Below, piece by piece: positions 1 through 9,649 of a DNA stretch of 64,000 nucleotides. Location: NCBI RefSeq assembly GCF_003626915.1, contig NZ_CP032570.1, positions 2,107,001-2,171,000 on the forward strand, read 5' to 3'. Source of the stretch: Tsuneonella amylolytica (lineage in GTDB: Bacteria; Pseudomonadota; Alphaproteobacteria; Sphingomonadales; Sphingomonadaceae). How positions within the stretch are numbered: the first letter of the stretch is position 1; each line of letters opens with the position of its first letter. The translations under genes were made by a program, and so were the position numbers. The notes under the pieces were generated by a model. That model ran no database searches and had not been told where the DNA came from. It worked only from the letters and a program-made list of their open reading frames with translations.

Positions 1-2
1 AG

Positions 3-416
3 TTCAACGTCGCCCCGGGCGCCGCGGCCACGGCCGTCGTTCCGCCGGGCACGCCGCTCGGCTTCGCGCCGAAGTGGAAGGGGGCGCTGGCAGCCGACTA
101 CCGCGTGCGGACGGGCGGGGCAGTCGACGTCTTCCTGGGCGCCAACGGTAACTACCAGTCGAAGCAGCTGTCGCTCTTCAGCCCCAACGCGGTCCAGCGC
201 CAGCTGGGAACGATCCCGGCCTACGGCCTCGTCAATGCATCGGCCGGTTTCGGCGACGTGGACGACGTCTGGCGGATCACGTTCCAGGTCCGCAACATCT
301 TCGACAAGGCCTACGCCGCGGCGATCGTCAACGGCGGACCGGGCGGCAGCTACCGCTATCAGATCCCGCGCGATGCGGACCGGTACTGGGGCGTGACCGG
401 ACGGGTCAACTTCTAG
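3..416 (+). CDS. TonB-dependent receptor, C-terminal part
   Basis: The gene enters from the left edge, so only the last 137 residues are visible. They show alternating beta-strand composition, a segment ending VRNIFDKAYAA that resembles the conserved C-terminal 'N-L-F-D-K-x-Y' strand of TonB-dependent outer-membrane receptors, and a terminal Phe (GRVNF) as expected for outer-membrane barrel proteins. Such receptors import siderophores, vitamins or sugars using TonB energy; the substrate cannot be told from this fragment. A strong hairpin follows the stop codon. The family call is good; the subfamily is unknown. Confidence 0.85.
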   Translation, partial: FNVAPGAAATAVVPPGTPLGFAPKWKGALAADYRVRTGGAVDVFLGANGNYQSKQLSLFSPNAVQRQLGTIPAYGLVNASAGFGDVDDVWRITFQVRNIFDKAYAAAIVNGGPGGSYRYQIPRDADRYWGVTGRVNF

Positions 417-472
417 CGGCCACCATCGGGGCTTCGGCCCCGGCCCCTCGGGTGCGCAAGAGAGATACGAGT

Positions 473-512
473 ACGGCCGCGGCAGGAGACACCCGCCGCG
501 GCCGTCTCTTCA
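473..512 (+). terminator. Rho-independent terminator after the TonB receptor gene
   Basis: A perfect 11-bp GC-rich stem (473-483 with 495-505) has an 11-nt loop and a pyrimidine-rich tail (ctcttcatt). It lies between the receptor stop and the convergent MFS gene, so it may serve mainly the plus strand. Confidence 0.7.
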
Positions 513-541
513 TTCCGGGCGGCCTTGCCGGGCCATTGGCG

Positions 542-1816
542 TCAGGTGGGCGCGGTCTCATCTTCCGCCACGATCCGCGGAACCAGCAGGTGGATCCACG
601 CCAGGGCGGCGAGATAGGCGAAGGCGGCGAACCAGAACAGCGGGGCATAGCCGACCCCGCTGGTGAGGAGCTGGCCGGTCACTTCCTGGATGCCGAAGCC
701 GGCTATGTTGCCCGCGATCGCGCCGATCGCCATTACCGTCGCCACCCGCCGGGCAGGGATCGCGTCGGCCGCGAAGCCGAAGATGTTGGTCGAGAACCCC
801 TGGTGCGCGAACAGGCCGAGCCCGATGATCGCCGCGGCGGTCCAGGCGCTCGACACAGTGAGTGCGAGCGGAATGGGCAGGATGACGAGCGCGTAGAGCA
901 GCATGCCGGTCTTGCGCGCGGCGTTCACCGAACGCCCCTTCCCGAGCAGAAAGCCGAACAGGCGGCCCGCCGTCAACGCGCCGAGAGCGGCAAGCGAGAA
1001 GGCGAGCGCGGTCGGCCCCACGAGTTCCCCCTGGTCGAGGTCGAAGACTTTGTTGAACAGGTCGGGCAGCCAGAAAGTGAAGAACCACCAGAACATGTCG
1101 GTGATGGCCTTGGCACCGGCGATGGCCCATGTCTTGCGGTCCGACAAAGCCTCGCCGTAGGTGGAACCGCGCGCCGGGGCTTCGGCCGATACGCGGGGCA
1201 GGGGACGCAGGCGGTGGGTGCCCGCGATCCAGAAGGCCAGCCATACGAAGCCGAGCAGGCCGGTGACGACGAAGGCGGTCTTCCAGCCGAACGCCAGCGC
1301 GAAAGGCACGACCGTGAGCGGGGCGATGATGTTGCCGAGGTTGGGCGCGGTATTGACGATGCCCACGCCCATCGTGCGCCGCTTCAGCGGCAGGTATTCG
1401 GCCGCCGCCTTGACCGCCGCGGGCGTGTTGACCGATTCGAATGCGACCAGCGCCACGCGCGCGGACACGAACTGGGTCACCGTCTGCGCCACCGCGTGCG
1501 CCATCCCGGCGACCGACCACAGCGCCACCGCCGCGCCGTAAGCGAGCTTCACCCCGAAGCGGTCGATGACCCAGCCCACGAACAGCAGCGCGGCCGCGGC
1601 CGCAAGCTGGCTGGCGGAGGCGAAGTGCGCGAACTCGGCATCTCCCCAGCCGTACTCGGCCGAGATCGTCGGCTTGAGGAGCGAGAGGACCTGCCGGTCG
1701 ACGTAGTTGATGATCGTGCCGAAAAACAGGAGGGCGATCAGCCAGTTGCGCAGGCGTTCCTGCCCCGCACCATCCGCGCCGTCATTTGCGCCGTTGTCAG
1801 CGACCGTGTCGGCCAT
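542..1816 (-). CDS. MFS transporter, anion:cation symporter-like
   Basis: A 424-residue integral membrane protein of major facilitator length (about 12 helices). The first helix has the ACS-family signature region IINYVDRQVLSLLKPTI, seen in hexuronate, galactonate and phthalate carriers; the cytosolic loop RLPLKRRTMGVGIVNTA after helix 4 fits the same family. It probably takes up an organic acid by proton symport. The ATG at 1816 was chosen because the N-terminal residues before the first helix then have the usual length, and further extension adds only arginine/proline-rich sequence. It diverges from the YeiH-like gene with 74 nt between starts. The substrate is unknown. Confidence 0.85.
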   Translation of the reverse strand: MADTVADNGANDGADGAGQERLRNWLIALLFFGTIINYVDRQVLSLLKPTISAEYGWGDAEFAHFASASQLAAAAALLFVGWVIDRFGVKLAYGAAVALWSVAGMAHAVAQTVTQFVSARVALVAFESVNTPAAVKAAAEYLPLKRRTMGVGIVNTAPNLGNIIAPLTVVPFALAFGWKTAFVVTGLLGFVWLAFWIAGTHRLRPLPRVSAEAPARGSTYGEALSDRKTWAIAGAKAITDMFWWFFTFWLPDLFNKVFDLDQGELVGPTALAFSLAALGALTAGRLFGFLLGKGRSVNAARKTGMLLYALVILPIPLALTVSSAWTAAAIIGLGLFAHQGFSTNIFGFAADAIPARRVATVMAIGAIAGNIAGFGIQEVTGQLLTSGVGYAPLFWFAAFAYLAALAWIHLLVPRIVAEDETAPT

Positions 1817-1890
1817 GTCGTTCTCTCCCCGATCCCGAACCGTTGTCAGGCTTGCACGATACCGGCTACGTTGCCTAAAGAAAGCACAAT

Positions 1891-3021
1891 ATGACACCGT
1901 CGGACAGAACGCCCCTGAATGCCGCCGATCGCGGGGACGCGGTCGAGCAGGCGTTCCGCGGCGATCTGTACGGAGAACAGTATCTCGCGTCAGAGCTGGC
2001 CCGCTCGGAGCGGGCGGTCCGGCGCCCGGCTGAACCGATCGTCCGGTATCTTCCCGGCCTCGGCGTGGTTGGCGTGGCGGCGGGGGCATCGGCCTGGCTT
2101 GCCGAACATTACGGCTTTCCCATCATCCTCCTCGGTCTGCTCGTCGGGCTCGCGCTCAACTTCGTGGCGCAGGAACGCAAGGTGCACCCCGGTCTCGAGC
2201 TGCTGTCGCAGTCGGGACTGCGCTGGGGGATCGTGATGCTGGGGTTTCAGGTCACGCTCGCCCAGATCGCGCAGCTCGGGATCTGGCCGTTCGTGGCGCT
2301 CGTCGGGATCATGGGCGCGACTTTCGTGGCCGGTCTCGGCGGGGCCGCGATGGCGGGCCAGTCGCGCTATGCCGGCATCCTGGCGGGCGGGGCGACGGCG
2401 ATCTGCGGTGCGAGCGCGGCGCTGGCGCTCTACGGCATCATCGGGCGCGACCGCCTGAGCCAGGCGCAGTTCGCGCTGACGCTCGTCGGTGTGAGCCTCG
2501 CAAGTGCGCTCGCCATGTCGCTCTACCCGGCGCTGGCGGGAGAACTCGGCCTGAGCGACCGGCAGGCGGGCTTCCTGATCGGCGCGTCCATCCACGACGT
2601 CGCGCAGGCGATCGGCGGCGGTTTCACCTATTCCGACGCGGCTGGCGCGGAAGCCACCATCATCAAGCTGTCGCGCGTGGCGCTACTCGGTCCGGCCATG
2701 ATCCTCGTCGCGCTGTGGGTCGGGCGGCCTTCCGAAGGCGAGACCCGCCCGGCGTGGCGCAGGGCCGCGTTGCCGTGGTTCATCGTCGGCTTCGTCGTGC
2801 TGGTTCTCGTGAACAGCACGGGCGCGGTGCCCACGGCGGTGCGCGAGGCCACGATGGCGGGTTCGAAGGCTCTGCTGCTGTTCGCGGTCATCGCCACCGC
2901 GATGCGGTCCGACATGTCGCTCATGATGAAGCTCGGCTGGCGGGCACTGGCACCGATCGCCGCGGCGACGGTCGCCAGTTTCGCCTGCGCGCTCGCCGCG
3001 GTTTGGCTGGGCGCCGCCTGA
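1891..3021 (+). CDS. YeiH/UPF0324 family membrane protein (putative sulfate exporter)
   Basis: A 376-residue polytopic membrane protein. Conserved UPF0324 features visible are LLSQSGLRWGIVMLGFQ, the glycine-rich GGATAICGASAALAL helix and SIHDVAQAIGGGF, which make the family assignment firm. Members have about ten helices and are annotated as putative sulfate (or taurine/sulfonate-derived sulfite) exporters on limited evidence. A cytosolic extension of about 50 residues precedes the first helix. It stands alone on the plus strand, 81 nt before the quinol oxidase operon; a shared transcript is possible but not shown. Confidence 0.85.
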   Translation: MTPSDRTPLNAADRGDAVEQAFRGDLYGEQYLASELARSERAVRRPAEPIVRYLPGLGVVGVAAGASAWLAEHYGFPIILLGLLVGLALNFVAQERKVHPGLELLSQSGLRWGIVMLGFQVTLAQIAQLGIWPFVALVGIMGATFVAGLGGAAMAGQSRYAGILAGGATAICGASAALALYGIIGRDRLSQAQFALTLVGVSLASALAMSLYPALAGELGLSDRQAGFLIGASIHDVAQAIGGGFTYSDAAGAEATIIKLSRVALLGPAMILVALWVGRPSEGETRPAWRRAALPWFIVGFVVLVLVNSTGAVPTAVREATMAGSKALLLFAVIATAMRSDMSLMMKLGWRALAPIAAATVASFACALAAVWLGAA

Positions 3022-3102
3022 AATCGCAGCAGTCGGCGACTTTGGCTTGACGAGTTGGCCGCTCGGGCGAACGAGGGGCCGCCACAACGGGCGGGGAGGG
3101 CA

Positions 3103-4071
3103 ATGCGCATCACGGCGTCTTTTCGCAGCGCTTCGGTGATGCGCATTCTCGCGGTCACAGGCGTGCTGGCCTGCTGCGCGCTTCCCTTAGGTGCGATGGC
3201 GCAAGTCACCGCAAGTTTCCTGCAGCCAATGGGGCCGGTGGCGGAGGAACAGGCCAACCATCTCCTCCGGGTCGTGGGTATCACCATGATCGTGATCCTG
3301 CCGGTCCTCGTCGGCGTTCCGCTGATCCTTTGGCGCTATCGCTATGCCGCGCCCAAGGGCGACTACGCCCCGCGGTGGGAGTTTTCGAAACCGCTCGAGT
3401 TCGTGCTGTGGGGCGTGCCGGTCCTGGTGGTCGCTATGCTGGCAGTGTGGCTGTGGCATTCGACGGCGAAACTCGATCCCTACCGCGCAAACGGCGCCGA
3501 TCCGCTCCGTGTGCAGGCGGTCGGCCTCGATTGGAAATGGGTCTTCATCTACCCCGATCTGGGCATCGCCACGGTCGACGAACTGGCCGTGCCGGTCGGC
3601 CGCCCGGTCCGCCTGACGCTGACCACCGATACCGTCATGCAGAGCCTGCTGATCGCGCCGCTGACCGGCCAGGTCTATGCGATGCCGGGGATGACCACCC
3701 GGCTCGACTTTTCCGCTACCCGCCCGGGCACGGCAGAGGGCGAGAACACGCAGTTCAACGGCACCGGGTTCGGCCGCCAGAAGTTCGCCGTTCGGGCGCT
3801 CGCCCCGCAAGACTTCGCCCGTTGGAGCGCGCAGGAAAAGACCGGTCCCGCGCTCGACGAGGCGACCTACGCCCTGCTGCGCCGCCGCTCGGTGCTGGTC
3901 GATGCGCGGCAGGACCTGGGGCTGGAGCGGGCCGGCGGTCCGCTGATGATGGCGCTCGCCCGGCCCGACGCGTTCGATGCGATCGTCGCCAAATACCATG
4001 CGGGCGGCAGCGCGTCGGCGACTTGGGGCGGCATCGGTCTGCCGGCCCGTACGACCGGGAAGCATCCGTGA
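3103..4071 (+). CDS. cyoA: Cytochrome bo-type ubiquinol oxidase subunit II
   Basis: 322 residues: an N-terminal signal (about 1-33), two transmembrane helices (about 56-77 and 97-118) and a periplasmic cupredoxin domain. The domain lacks the Cys and His ligands of a CuA centre, which separates quinol oxidases from cytochrome c oxidases. VLACC near residues 21-25 could be a lipobox, as CyoA is a lipoprotein in enterobacteria, but cleavage after AMA is also possible. The ATG at 3103 is preceded by a purine-rich GGGGAGGG. It is first in cyoABCD and overlaps cyoB by 4 nt. It helps pass electrons from ubiquinol to oxygen in the inner membrane. Confidence 0.93.
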   Translation: MRITASFRSASVMRILAVTGVLACCALPLGAMAQVTASFLQPMGPVAEEQANHLLRVVGITMIVILPVLVGVPLILWRYRYAAPKGDYAPRWEFSKPLEFVLWGVPVLVVAMLAVWLWHSTAKLDPYRANGADPLRVQAVGLDWKWVFIYPDLGIATVDELAVPVGRPVRLTLTTDTVMQSLLIAPLTGQVYAMPGMTTRLDFSATRPGTAEGENTQFNGTGFGRQKFAVRALAPQDFARWSAQEKTGPALDEATYALLRRRSVLVDARQDLGLERAGGPLMMALARPDAFDAIVAKYHAGGSASATWGGIGLPARTTGKHP

Positions 4072-6173
4072 GCCGTCCCGTCGGTCCGGTCTTCGGCAAG
4101 CTCGACTGGTCGGTAACCCCGTACACCGATCTGCTGCAGACGGTGAACAGCAGCACGATCGTGGGCGCCGGCGCCGCGAGCGTGCTGGTGCTCGGCGCGA
4201 TCGCGGCGGTCGCGGTGCTGACGTGGAAGGGGTGGTGGGGTCCGCTCTACCGCGACTGTCTGACCTCGCCCGACGCGAAGAAGATCGGCATCATGTACAT
4301 CGTCCTCGGCCTCGTGATGATGGCGCGCGGGATCATCGAGGGCGCGGTGATGCGCGCGCACCAGGCGACGGCGATGGGCACGCTGGACCAGCCCGAAACC
4401 GGACTCGTTTCGCCCGATCACTTCGCCCAGCTGTTCAGCACGCACGGCACGATTATGATCTTCTTCGTGGCGATGCCGCTGCTGATCGGGCTCATCAACT
4501 TCGTGCTGCCGCAGCAGCTGGGCGCGCGCGACATGGCCTTTCCCGTGCTCAACCAGGTCAGCCTCGGCCTCACCGCGGCGGGGGCGGGGCTCGTCATGAT
4601 CTCGCTCCTGATCGGCAAGTTCGGCACCGGCGGGTGGACGATGTACCCGCCCTATACCGGCAAGGTCTTCAGCCCGGGGGAAGGGGTGGACTACTGGCTG
4701 TGGGCCATCCTGATCTCGGGGGTGGGATCGACGCTCACGGGCATGAATTTCGCCGTCACGATCTTCAAGAAACGCGCGCCGGGCATGCATTTCATGCGGA
4801 TGCCGCTGTTCTGCTGGACCAGCCTGTGCGTCGCCATCATGCTGATCTACGCCATGCCGGCGCTGACCGTGTCGAGCAGCATGCTGGCGCTGGACCGCTA
4901 TGCCGGGTTCCATTTCTTCACGAACGACGCCGGCGGCAACATGATGAACTACGCCAACGTGTTCTGGATGTTCGGCCACCCGGAGGTCTATATCCTGATC
5001 CTCCCCGCGTTCGGCGTGTTCTCCGAGATCAGCTCCACGTTCTCGGGCAAGAAGCTCTACGGATACACCTCGCTGGTGATCGCCAGCATGAGCATCGCGG
5101 TCATCAGTTTCACGGTGTGGCTGCACCACTTCTTCACGATGGGGCAGAGCGCGGGCATCAACATCGCGTTCGGTATCGCGACGATGCTGATCGGCATCCC
5201 CACGGGCGTGAAGATCTACGACTGGATGGCGACGATGTGGCGCGGCCGGGTGCGGATGACCGCCCCGATCGTTTACATGACCGGCTTCTTCCTGCTGTTC
5301 GTGATCGGCGGCATGTCGGGCATCATCCTCGCCAACCCGTCGATCGACTATCAGGTGCACAATTCCACGTTCCTGGTGGCGCACTTCCACAACGTGATCA
5401 TTCCGGGCGTGCTCTACGGGATGCTGGCGGGCATCCATTACTGGTTTCCCAAGGCGTTCGGCTATCGCCTCGACGAGACGTGGGGGCGCCGCACGGCCCT
5501 GCTGTTCGTGGCGGGTTTCGTGTTCGCCTTCCTGCCGCTCTACGTCATGGGCCTGATGGGCCTGCCGCGCCGATCGCCGACGTTCCAGGACCCGGCATTC
5601 CTCCCGTGGATGTACGCCGCCGGGCTCGGCGCGCTGCTGATGCTGGCCGCATTGGCGAGCCTTGTGTGGACCTTCCTCGTCAGCTGGCGCAACCGCGAGG
5701 CGCTGTCGGTGCCGGGCGGCGATCCATGGAACGGCGCGACGCTGGAATGGTCGTCGCCCGCGCCAGTCCCCGAATGGACGTATCCGTGCATCCCGCAGGT
5801 TACCGACCGCGACGACTGGGGCGAGCGCAAGCGCGCGGGCGATCCGTGGCGCGCGCCCGATCGCTACGTCGATATCGAAATGCCCGCCGACACCCCGCAC
5901 GGGCTGCTGATCGCGGCCGCGGCCTTCGCCCTGGGCTTCGCGATGGTGTGGTACATCTGGTGGCTCGCGATCGCGGCGTTCCTGGCGATCCCCGCGCTGC
6001 TGATTTGGCGCGGCATGCGGGTGATCGAGCCCCGGATCGTGTCCGCCGCCGACGTGGAGGACGAGGACCGGCGGTTCCGCGAGTTCGTGGCCCGGACCGC
6101 GCCGATCACGCGCGCCGAGGAAAGCACCCCGCGCAACCGCGGCGTGCCCGACTGCACGGAGTTCGCGGGATGA
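4068..6173 (+). CDS. cyoB: Cytochrome bo-type ubiquinol oxidase subunit I
   Basis: 701 residues starting with GTG in a GTGA overlap with cyoA. This is the catalytic, proton-pumping haem-copper subunit. Visible residues are the low-spin haem ligands H126 and H442, CuB ligands H305, H354 and H355, the cross-linked Tyr309 in GHPEVY, high-spin haem ligand H440, K383 of the K-channel and D156 of the D-channel. The quinol-site residues of E. coli CyoB map to R87, E91 (Asp in E. coli), H118 and Q121, which supports quinol rather than cytochrome c as donor. It is about 40 residues longer than the E. coli protein, partly in the hydrophilic C-terminal tail. Confidence 0.96.
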   Translation: MSRPVGPVFGKLDWSVTPYTDLLQTVNSSTIVGAGAASVLVLGAIAAVAVLTWKGWWGPLYRDCLTSPDAKKIGIMYIVLGLVMMARGIIEGAVMRAHQATAMGTLDQPETGLVSPDHFAQLFSTHGTIMIFFVAMPLLIGLINFVLPQQLGARDMAFPVLNQVSLGLTAAGAGLVMISLLIGKFGTGGWTMYPPYTGKVFSPGEGVDYWLWAILISGVGSTLTGMNFAVTIFKKRAPGMHFMRMPLFCWTSLCVAIMLIYAMPALTVSSSMLALDRYAGFHFFTNDAGGNMMNYANVFWMFGHPEVYILILPAFGVFSEISSTFSGKKLYGYTSLVIASMSIAVISFTVWLHHFFTMGQSAGINIAFGIATMLIGIPTGVKIYDWMATMWRGRVRMTAPIVYMTGFFLLFVIGGMSGIILANPSIDYQVHNSTFLVAHFHNVIIPGVLYGMLAGIHYWFPKAFGYRLDETWGRRTALLFVAGFVFAFLPLYVMGLMGLPRRSPTFQDPAFLPWMYAAGLGALLMLAALASLVWTFLVSWRNREALSVPGGDPWNGATLEWSSPAPVPEWTYPCIPQVTDRDDWGERKRAGDPWRAPDRYVDIEMPADTPHGLLIAAAAFALGFAMVWYIWWLAIAAFLAIPALLIWRGMRVIEPRIVSAADVEDEDRRFREFVARTAPITRAEESTPRNRGVPDCTEFAG

Positions 6174-6796
6174 GCGATCAGGGTCTCTATCCCGGCCTCA
6201 ACCTCGGCGAAGGCCACGGCGAGGCGCACGACGAGGCCGAGACGACCGTCTTCGGTTTCTGGGTCTTCGTGATGAGCGATCTCGTCATCTTCGGGATCCT
6301 GTTCGCCAGCTACGCATCGTACCTCGATCCGGTCGGCCTTGCCGGCGGACCCGGCCCGCAAGACCTGTTCGACATCAGGAGCGTCGCCATCCAGACCGCG
6401 CTCCTGCTGCTGGGCGGCACGGCCTATGCCGGCGTGTCGCTCGCGGTGAAATACGAGCATGGCCGGGACCGGGTGCTGGCGTTCCTGGCGCTGTGTGCGC
6501 TGCTCGGCGGTGCGTTCCTGTTCTTCGAGGTCCGGGATTTTGCCACGCAGGCGGGCAAGGGCGGTGTACCGCAAGCAAGCGGCTGGCTGAGCGCCTACTG
6601 GGCACTCGTGGGGCTTCACGGCATCCATGTCTTCGCCGGTATCGTGTGGATCGGCGCGATGGCCGCCCAGGTCCTGAAGCGCGGGCTCGACGACGCGGTG
6701 AAGGTCCGCCTTTCGATGCTCGGCGTGTTCTGGCACTTCCTCGACCTCATCTGGGTCGGCATCTTCTCGCTCGTTTTCCTGGTGCCCCTCGCATGA
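6170..6796 (+). CDS. cyoC: Cytochrome bo-type ubiquinol oxidase subunit III
   Basis: 208 residues with about five transmembrane helices. The N-terminal region TTVFGFWVFVMSDLVIF and the late SMLGVFWHFLDLIWVGIF are typical of subunit III. The ATG overlaps the cyoB stop by 4 nt (ATGA), so the two are translationally coupled. Subunit III stabilises subunit I in the inner membrane and has no redox centres. Confidence 0.95.
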   Translation: MSDQGLYPGLNLGEGHGEAHDEAETTVFGFWVFVMSDLVIFGILFASYASYLDPVGLAGGPGPQDLFDIRSVAIQTALLLLGGTAYAGVSLAVKYEHGRDRVLAFLALCALLGGAFLFFEVRDFATQAGKGGVPQASGWLSAYWALVGLHGIHVFAGIVWIGAMAAQVLKRGLDDAVKVRLSMLGVFWHFLDLIWVGIFSLVFLVPLA

Positions 6797-7176
6797 CCGA
6801 AGCCAACACCGACATGGTCGATGCCGACGAGCAGGCGGGCAAGGAACTGCGCAAGTACGCCGCCGGCTTCGTCGCCAGCGCGGCGCTGACAGCGGGCGCC
6901 TTTGCCGCGGCAGTGTCGAACCTGACCACCGCGTGGAAAGTCGGCCTGATCTGTGCGGCGGCGGTGCTGCAGATCGCCGCGCACATGCTCGACTTCCTCC
7001 ACCTCAGTTTCTCAGGGAAGCAATCGCGCGAAGATCTGCTGCTGGTGCTGTTCTCGATCAGCCTGCTCGCCATCATGGCCGGGGGCACATGGTACATCAT
7101 GGCCGACCTCGGCGGACGGATGCACGAGATGACGGGGGAGGGCCACCGTACCCAGGCGGTTGCCTCCCCCGGGTAG
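6793..7176 (+). CDS. cyoD: Cytochrome bo-type ubiquinol oxidase subunit IV
   Basis: 127 residues with three predicted helices, containing QIAAHMLDFLHLSF, a recognisable part of the CyoD signature, and then a short polar tail. It overlaps cyoC by 4 nt and ends the operon. Subunit IV assists assembly of the CuB site. No cyoE (haem O synthase) follows, so that gene must lie elsewhere. The next gene is convergent, starting 7 nt away, with no obvious terminator between. Confidence 0.93.
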   Translation: MTEANTDMVDADEQAGKELRKYAAGFVASAALTAGAFAAAVSNLTTAWKVGLICAAAVLQIAAHMLDFLHLSFSGKQSREDLLLVLFSISLLAIMAGGTWYIMADLGGRMHEMTGEGHRTQAVASPG

Positions 7177-7183
7177 CGAGAGT

Positions 7184-9487
7184 TCAGGTCGCTTCGATCC
7201 GCACGGGGATGGATTTGGACGCGGGCGTCTTCGACAATTCGTCGTGGTGCGTGATGGGCACCAGCACGTTGCATTCGGGGTAGTAGCCCGCGATCGTGCC
7301 GCGCGGCAGCTTGTAGGCAACCAGCTTCAGCCCGCCGAGGTGTCGCTCCACATTGTCCGCGTCGTAATCGGTGACGAGACGCACCGTGTCTCCGTCCGAC
7401 AGGCCGGCTTCGGCGATGTCCTCGGGGTTCATCAGCACCACGTCGCGCGTGCCCTCGATCCCGCGAAAGCGGTCGGAATAGCCGTAGACGGTGGTGTTGA
7501 ACTGGTCGTTGGAGCGCAGTGTTATCAGGCGATAGCGGCCCGGCTTGTCCGCGAACCCCAATGATGTCAGCTGCGGCGGGGTGGTGATGACGGCCTTGCC
7601 GCTATCGGTCTTCCAGATCCGTTCGGCGGCGGGGTTGCCGCGCCAGAATCCGCCGGCGTCGAACATTCGCCTATTAAAGTCCTTGAAATCGTCGGGATAC
7701 GTCGCCTCGATGAGATCGCGCACAAGCGCGTAATTGCCGGTCCATTCGTCCCATTTCATCCTGGGGTTGGGATCGAGCGCCGCCTTGGCAATCCCGGCGA
7801 CGATCGCGAGCTCGCTCTTGAGCTGGTCCGACGCGGGCGAGCGGTGGCCGATCGACCCGTTGATCATGGAAAAGCTGTCCTCGCTCGTGACCGCCTGGTT
7901 GCCGGTGGCCTGCTCGTCCGTTTCCGAGCGGCCGAGGCAGGGCAGGATGTAGGTCGCCTTCGCCGGATGGAGGTGGCTGCGGTTGAGCTTGGTCGACACC
8001 ATGACGACGAGGTCCTGCGCGGCCCAGCCTTCCTCCATCCGCTTCTGGTCGGGCACCGCGCGCACGAGGTTGCCGCCGAGCGACACGAACCCGCGCACCT
8101 TGCCCGCGATGAGGCCCTGTACCGCATCGACGATGTGCATCCCGTCCGTCGTGGGCGGGTCGAAGTCGAACAGCTCTTTCAGCTTATCGAGCGGGACGAG
8201 ATGCGCCTTTTCCGCAATGCCCACCGTGCGCTGGCCCTGCACGTTGGAATGGCCGCGCACCGGGCAACATCCGGTGCCGGGCCGGCCGATATTGCCCTTC
8301 AGCAGCAACAGGTTGACCATCATCGCGATGTTGAGCGCGCCGTGCGTGTGCTGGGTGAAGCCCATGCCGTAGACGCCGATGGTCTTGTCGGCGTCGATAT
8401 AGACCTGCGCCGCCCGCCGCAGGGCCGCTTCGGTCAGGCCACTGGCCGCCTCGATGTCGGACCACTGCGCGTCGCGGCAGCAGGCGATGAAGCTGTCGAA
8501 CCCGGTCGTGTGCTGTTCGATGAACGCGTGGTCGATGACCTCGGCCTCGCCGGCCGCCTTCGCCGCGTCGTCGGCCTCGACCACGACCTTGCACAGGCCC
8601 AGGATCGCCGCGACGTCGCCGCCCGCCTTCAACTGGTGGTACTGATCGGATATGATCGTCTCCTTGCCCGTCATCATCGCCAGCGGATTCTGCGGGTCGA
8701 CGAACGAGACGAGGCCCTGCTCGATCACCGGATTGAAGGTGACGATCTTTCCTCCGCGGTCCTTCAGGTCCTTGAGGTTGTGGAGGAAACGCGGCGAATT
8801 GGTGCCGGGGTTCTGGCCGAAGTAGAAATAGCAATCGGTCTGCGCGAGATCGTCGAACGTCACCGTGCCTACCGGCGATCCGATGACCTTGGTGAGGCCG
8901 ACCGAGGTCGTCTCGTGACACATGTTGCTGCTCTGCGGCAGGTTGTTGTTGCCGTAGGCGCGAGCGAGCAGGGCATAGAGATAGCTCGCCTCCAGCCCCG
9001 CATGGCCCGAGGCGTAGAAGACCACGTCCTCGCGCGGCAACTCGCGCAGCGTCGCGCCGATTTCGGCGAGCGCGGCATCCCATTCGATCGGCAGATAGCG
9101 GTCAGAAGACGCATCGTACTTCATCGGGTGGGTGAGGCGGCCGGACTTCTCGAGTTCATGGTCCGACCAGCTGCGCAGTTCGCGCACCGTATGGCCGCTG
9201 GCGGCGAAGAAGCCCGGGGTGCAGCGGTCCTTCGTCAGTTCCCACATCGTCGCCTTGGCGCCGTTTTCGCAGAATTCGAAGGCGGAGTAGTTCGCCGGTT
9301 TGGGCCAGGCGCACGACATGCACATGACGCCCTTGGGCTTGTTCAACCGACGCAGGCTGTCGAGCGCGCCGGGCGATGCCCAGGTCTCGCCGTAGATGCT
9401 GGCGATGCCCTTCATCGAGCCCCATCCGCCCGCGGGACCGGGGGAGTGCGGAAGGTCGCCGTTCGTCTTGGTCTTGTCGCCCGCCAT
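7184..9487 (-). CDS. FdhF/YdeP-type molybdopterin oxidoreductase
   Basis: A 767-residue molybdopterin enzyme of the length of E. coli YdeP (about 760). A Cys-x2-Cys-x13-Cys arrangement (C56, C59, C73) lies near the N-terminus, followed by molybdopterin-binding segments such as GMGFTQHTHGALNIA, RPGTGCCPVRGHSNVQG and a C-terminal molydopterin dinucleotide-binding domain (NDQFNTTVYGYSDRFRG). YdeP-like proteins are formate-dehydrogenase relatives whose true substrate is uncertain; in E. coli YdeP is linked to acid resistance. The ATG at 9487 has GGAGA 8 nt upstream and is preferred to a TTG at 9523. It diverges from a mobA-fdhD fusion gene, whose products would supply bis-MGD and sulfurate the cofactor. 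Confidence 0.9.
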   Translation of the reverse strand: MAGDKTKTNGDLPHSPGPAGGWGSMKGIASIYGETWASPGALDSLRRLNKPKGVMCMSCAWPKPANYSAFEFCENGAKATMWELTKDRCTPGFFAASGHTVRELRSWSDHELEKSGRLTHPMKYDASSDRYLPIEWDAALAEIGATLRELPREDVVFYASGHAGLEASYLYALLARAYGNNNLPQSSNMCHETTSVGLTKVIGSPVGTVTFDDLAQTDCYFYFGQNPGTNSPRFLHNLKDLKDRGGKIVTFNPVIEQGLVSFVDPQNPLAMMTGKETIISDQYHQLKAGGDVAAILGLCKVVVEADDAAKAAGEAEVIDHAFIEQHTTGFDSFIACCRDAQWSDIEAASGLTEAALRRAAQVYIDADKTIGVYGMGFTQHTHGALNIAMMVNLLLLKGNIGRPGTGCCPVRGHSNVQGQRTVGIAEKAHLVPLDKLKELFDFDPPTTDGMHIVDAVQGLIAGKVRGFVSLGGNLVRAVPDQKRMEEGWAAQDLVVMVSTKLNRSHLHPAKATYILPCLGRSETDEQATGNQAVTSEDSFSMINGSIGHRSPASDQLKSELAIVAGIAKAALDPNPRMKWDEWTGNYALVRDLIEATYPDDFKDFNRRMFDAGGFWRGNPAAERIWKTDSGKAVITTPPQLTSLGFADKPGRYRLITLRSNDQFNTTVYGYSDRFRGIEGTRDVVLMNPEDIAEAGLSDGDTVRLVTDYDADNVERHLGGLKLVAYKLPRGTIAGYYPECNVLVPITHHDELSKTPASKSIPVRIEAT

Positions 9488-9649
9488 CCGCTGTCTCCAC
9501 GTCGTCGTTATGCATTGGTACAACGCAGCTTAGCGCGATGCGTTCTCTCCTGCCCGAAGGGTATGGGTCCGATGGCCGCTTGGAAAGTCCTCGCCGATGT
9601 CTAAACGCCATTTCATGACGCATTCCGACACCTTGATCCCCGATCGGAC